36,912 nt of DNA from the NCBI GenBank assembly GCA_018883385.1, contig VEQD01000007.1, positions 1 to 36,912 of the forward strand. Direction: 5' to 3'. The translations under genes and the position numbers were made by a program. Below are positions 36,435-36,912 of the stretch, piece by piece; the first letter of the stretch is position 1, and each line of letters begins with the position of its first letter. This DNA comes from Rhodocyclaceae bacterium (lineage in GTDB: Bacteria; Pseudomonadota; Gammaproteobacteria; Burkholderiales; Rhodocyclaceae). The notes under the pieces are model-generated. The model was given only the letters and a program-made list of their open reading frames with translations. It ran no database searches and was not told where the DNA came from.

Positions 36435-36912
36435 GCCAAGCCAGCGCACCGCGGCCGGCTTGTCGCCCCGTAGCGAAACAAGCGGTGAGCAAATAACCCC
36501 CGGTGGGGGCTTCCCAATCCAACATTTCGCCGGCGACAAAGACCCCCGGCTTAGCGGTGAGCATAAGGTTGGTGTCGAGATTGTTGAAACGGACACCGCC
36601 TGCGCTACTGATCGCCTCATCGATGGGGCGGGTGGCGTGTACCGTGATGGGTAAGGCCTTGATTGTTGCGGCCAGGGTTTTAAGATCGTTGATCCGTTCT
36701 TTGCCGAGCACCTCATAAACCAGTGCCGTTTTAGCCGCACTCAAACCCAGGGCAGATTTGAGCGTGCTTGATAGCGATTTGCTGCCGCGTCGGCAGAGTA
36801 AGTCCAGCGTTTGTTCGGCGCTGCGATTTGGCGTCAGATCGAGGTGAAATGTAGCACTCCCAGTGGCGTTGATGGTTTCACGCAATGGTCGTGACAATGC
36901 ATAGATCAGACT
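36418..36912 (-). CDS. Flavoprotein of the HI0933/BaiN type, N-terminal part cut by window end
   Basis: Only the last 164 or so residues lie in the window; the frame runs on past base 36912 without a stop. The visible part includes SLIYALSRPLRETI, LDLTPNRSAEQTLDLL, RIDEAISSAGGVRFNNLD-like text and the C-terminal FAD-contact region KPGVFVAGEMLDWEAPTGGY, ending with ACFATGRQAGRGALAWL. These fit NAD(P)/FAD-dependent oxidoreductases of the HI0933 family (TIGR03862-like). The function is not known with certainty. It converges on the chagasin-like lipoprotein gene and shares 17 bases with its end. Confidence 0.85.
   Translation of the reverse strand, partial: SLIYALSRPLRETINATGSATFHLDLTPNRSAEQTLDLLCRRGSKSLSSTLKSALGLSAAKTALVYEVLGKERINDLKTLAATIKALPITVHATRPIDEAISSAGGVRFNNLDTNLMLTAKPGVFVAGEMLDWEAPTGGYLLTACFATGRQAGRGALAWLTAQG

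Overview
The window carries the replication-origin region and a long run of conserved housekeeping genes from a betaproteobacterial chromosome. The order Burkholderiales fits best, and an Alcaligenaceae-like member is my guess from the gene order, the roughly 1280-residue fused FAD/iron-sulfur oxidoreductase, the DUF3147 gene after mnmE and the style of the RnpA C-terminus. G+C is moderately high by eye (not counted). Coding density is very high. I see no insertion sequence, prophage, CRISPR array, integrase or other sign of recent transfer.

Layout. Positions 1-720 hold a cut-off tRNA-Arg(CCG) and a membrane-anchored cytochrome c5-type protein that ends in a clear terminator. Positions 733-8655 hold rep on the minus strand, then a plus-strand run recA-recX-lptB-rpoN-hpf | ptsN-hprK, with a strong hairpin between hpf and ptsN. 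Positions 8676-12548 hold ttcA and a pteridine-reductase-type SDR (minus), a MidA/NDUFAF7-type methyltransferase (plus) and an alpha/beta hydrolase (minus). The hydrolase is the last gene of a likely minus-strand operon slt - NAD(P)-binding epimerase - cca - hydrolase (16640 down to 11712). Positions 16692-19117 hold a 5-formyl-THF cyclo-ligase (plus), then ilvA with a small membrane protein gene just downstream (minus). A 1283-residue fused FAD/iron-sulfur oxidoreductase (19259-23110) is divergent from ilvA. A 60-residue unknown protein and a HIT hydrolase follow.

From about 24 kb the window approaches the origin. oxyR is bracketed by three parS (ParB-binding) sites, followed on the minus strand by rsuA, gyrB, dnaN and dnaA. 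The non-coding stretch 31293-31631 contains four DnaA boxes and an AT-rich segment and is the likely oriC. On the other side, reading away from it on the plus strand, are rpmH-rnpA-yidD-yidC-mnmE, a DUF3147 membrane protein and a lipoprotein of the chagasin (I42 cysteine-protease inhibitor) family. A flavoprotein of the HI0933/BaiN type is cut by the window end. Transcription is directed away from oriC on both sides.

I did not find a convincing new multi-gene system. The observations most worth following are the parS cluster around oxyR, the hairpin at the hpf/ptsN junction (ptsN has no visible Shine-Dalgarno), recA lacking a canonical LexA box but carrying a different palindrome, the chagasin-like lipoprotein, and two small unknown genes (17268-17552 and 23179-23361).
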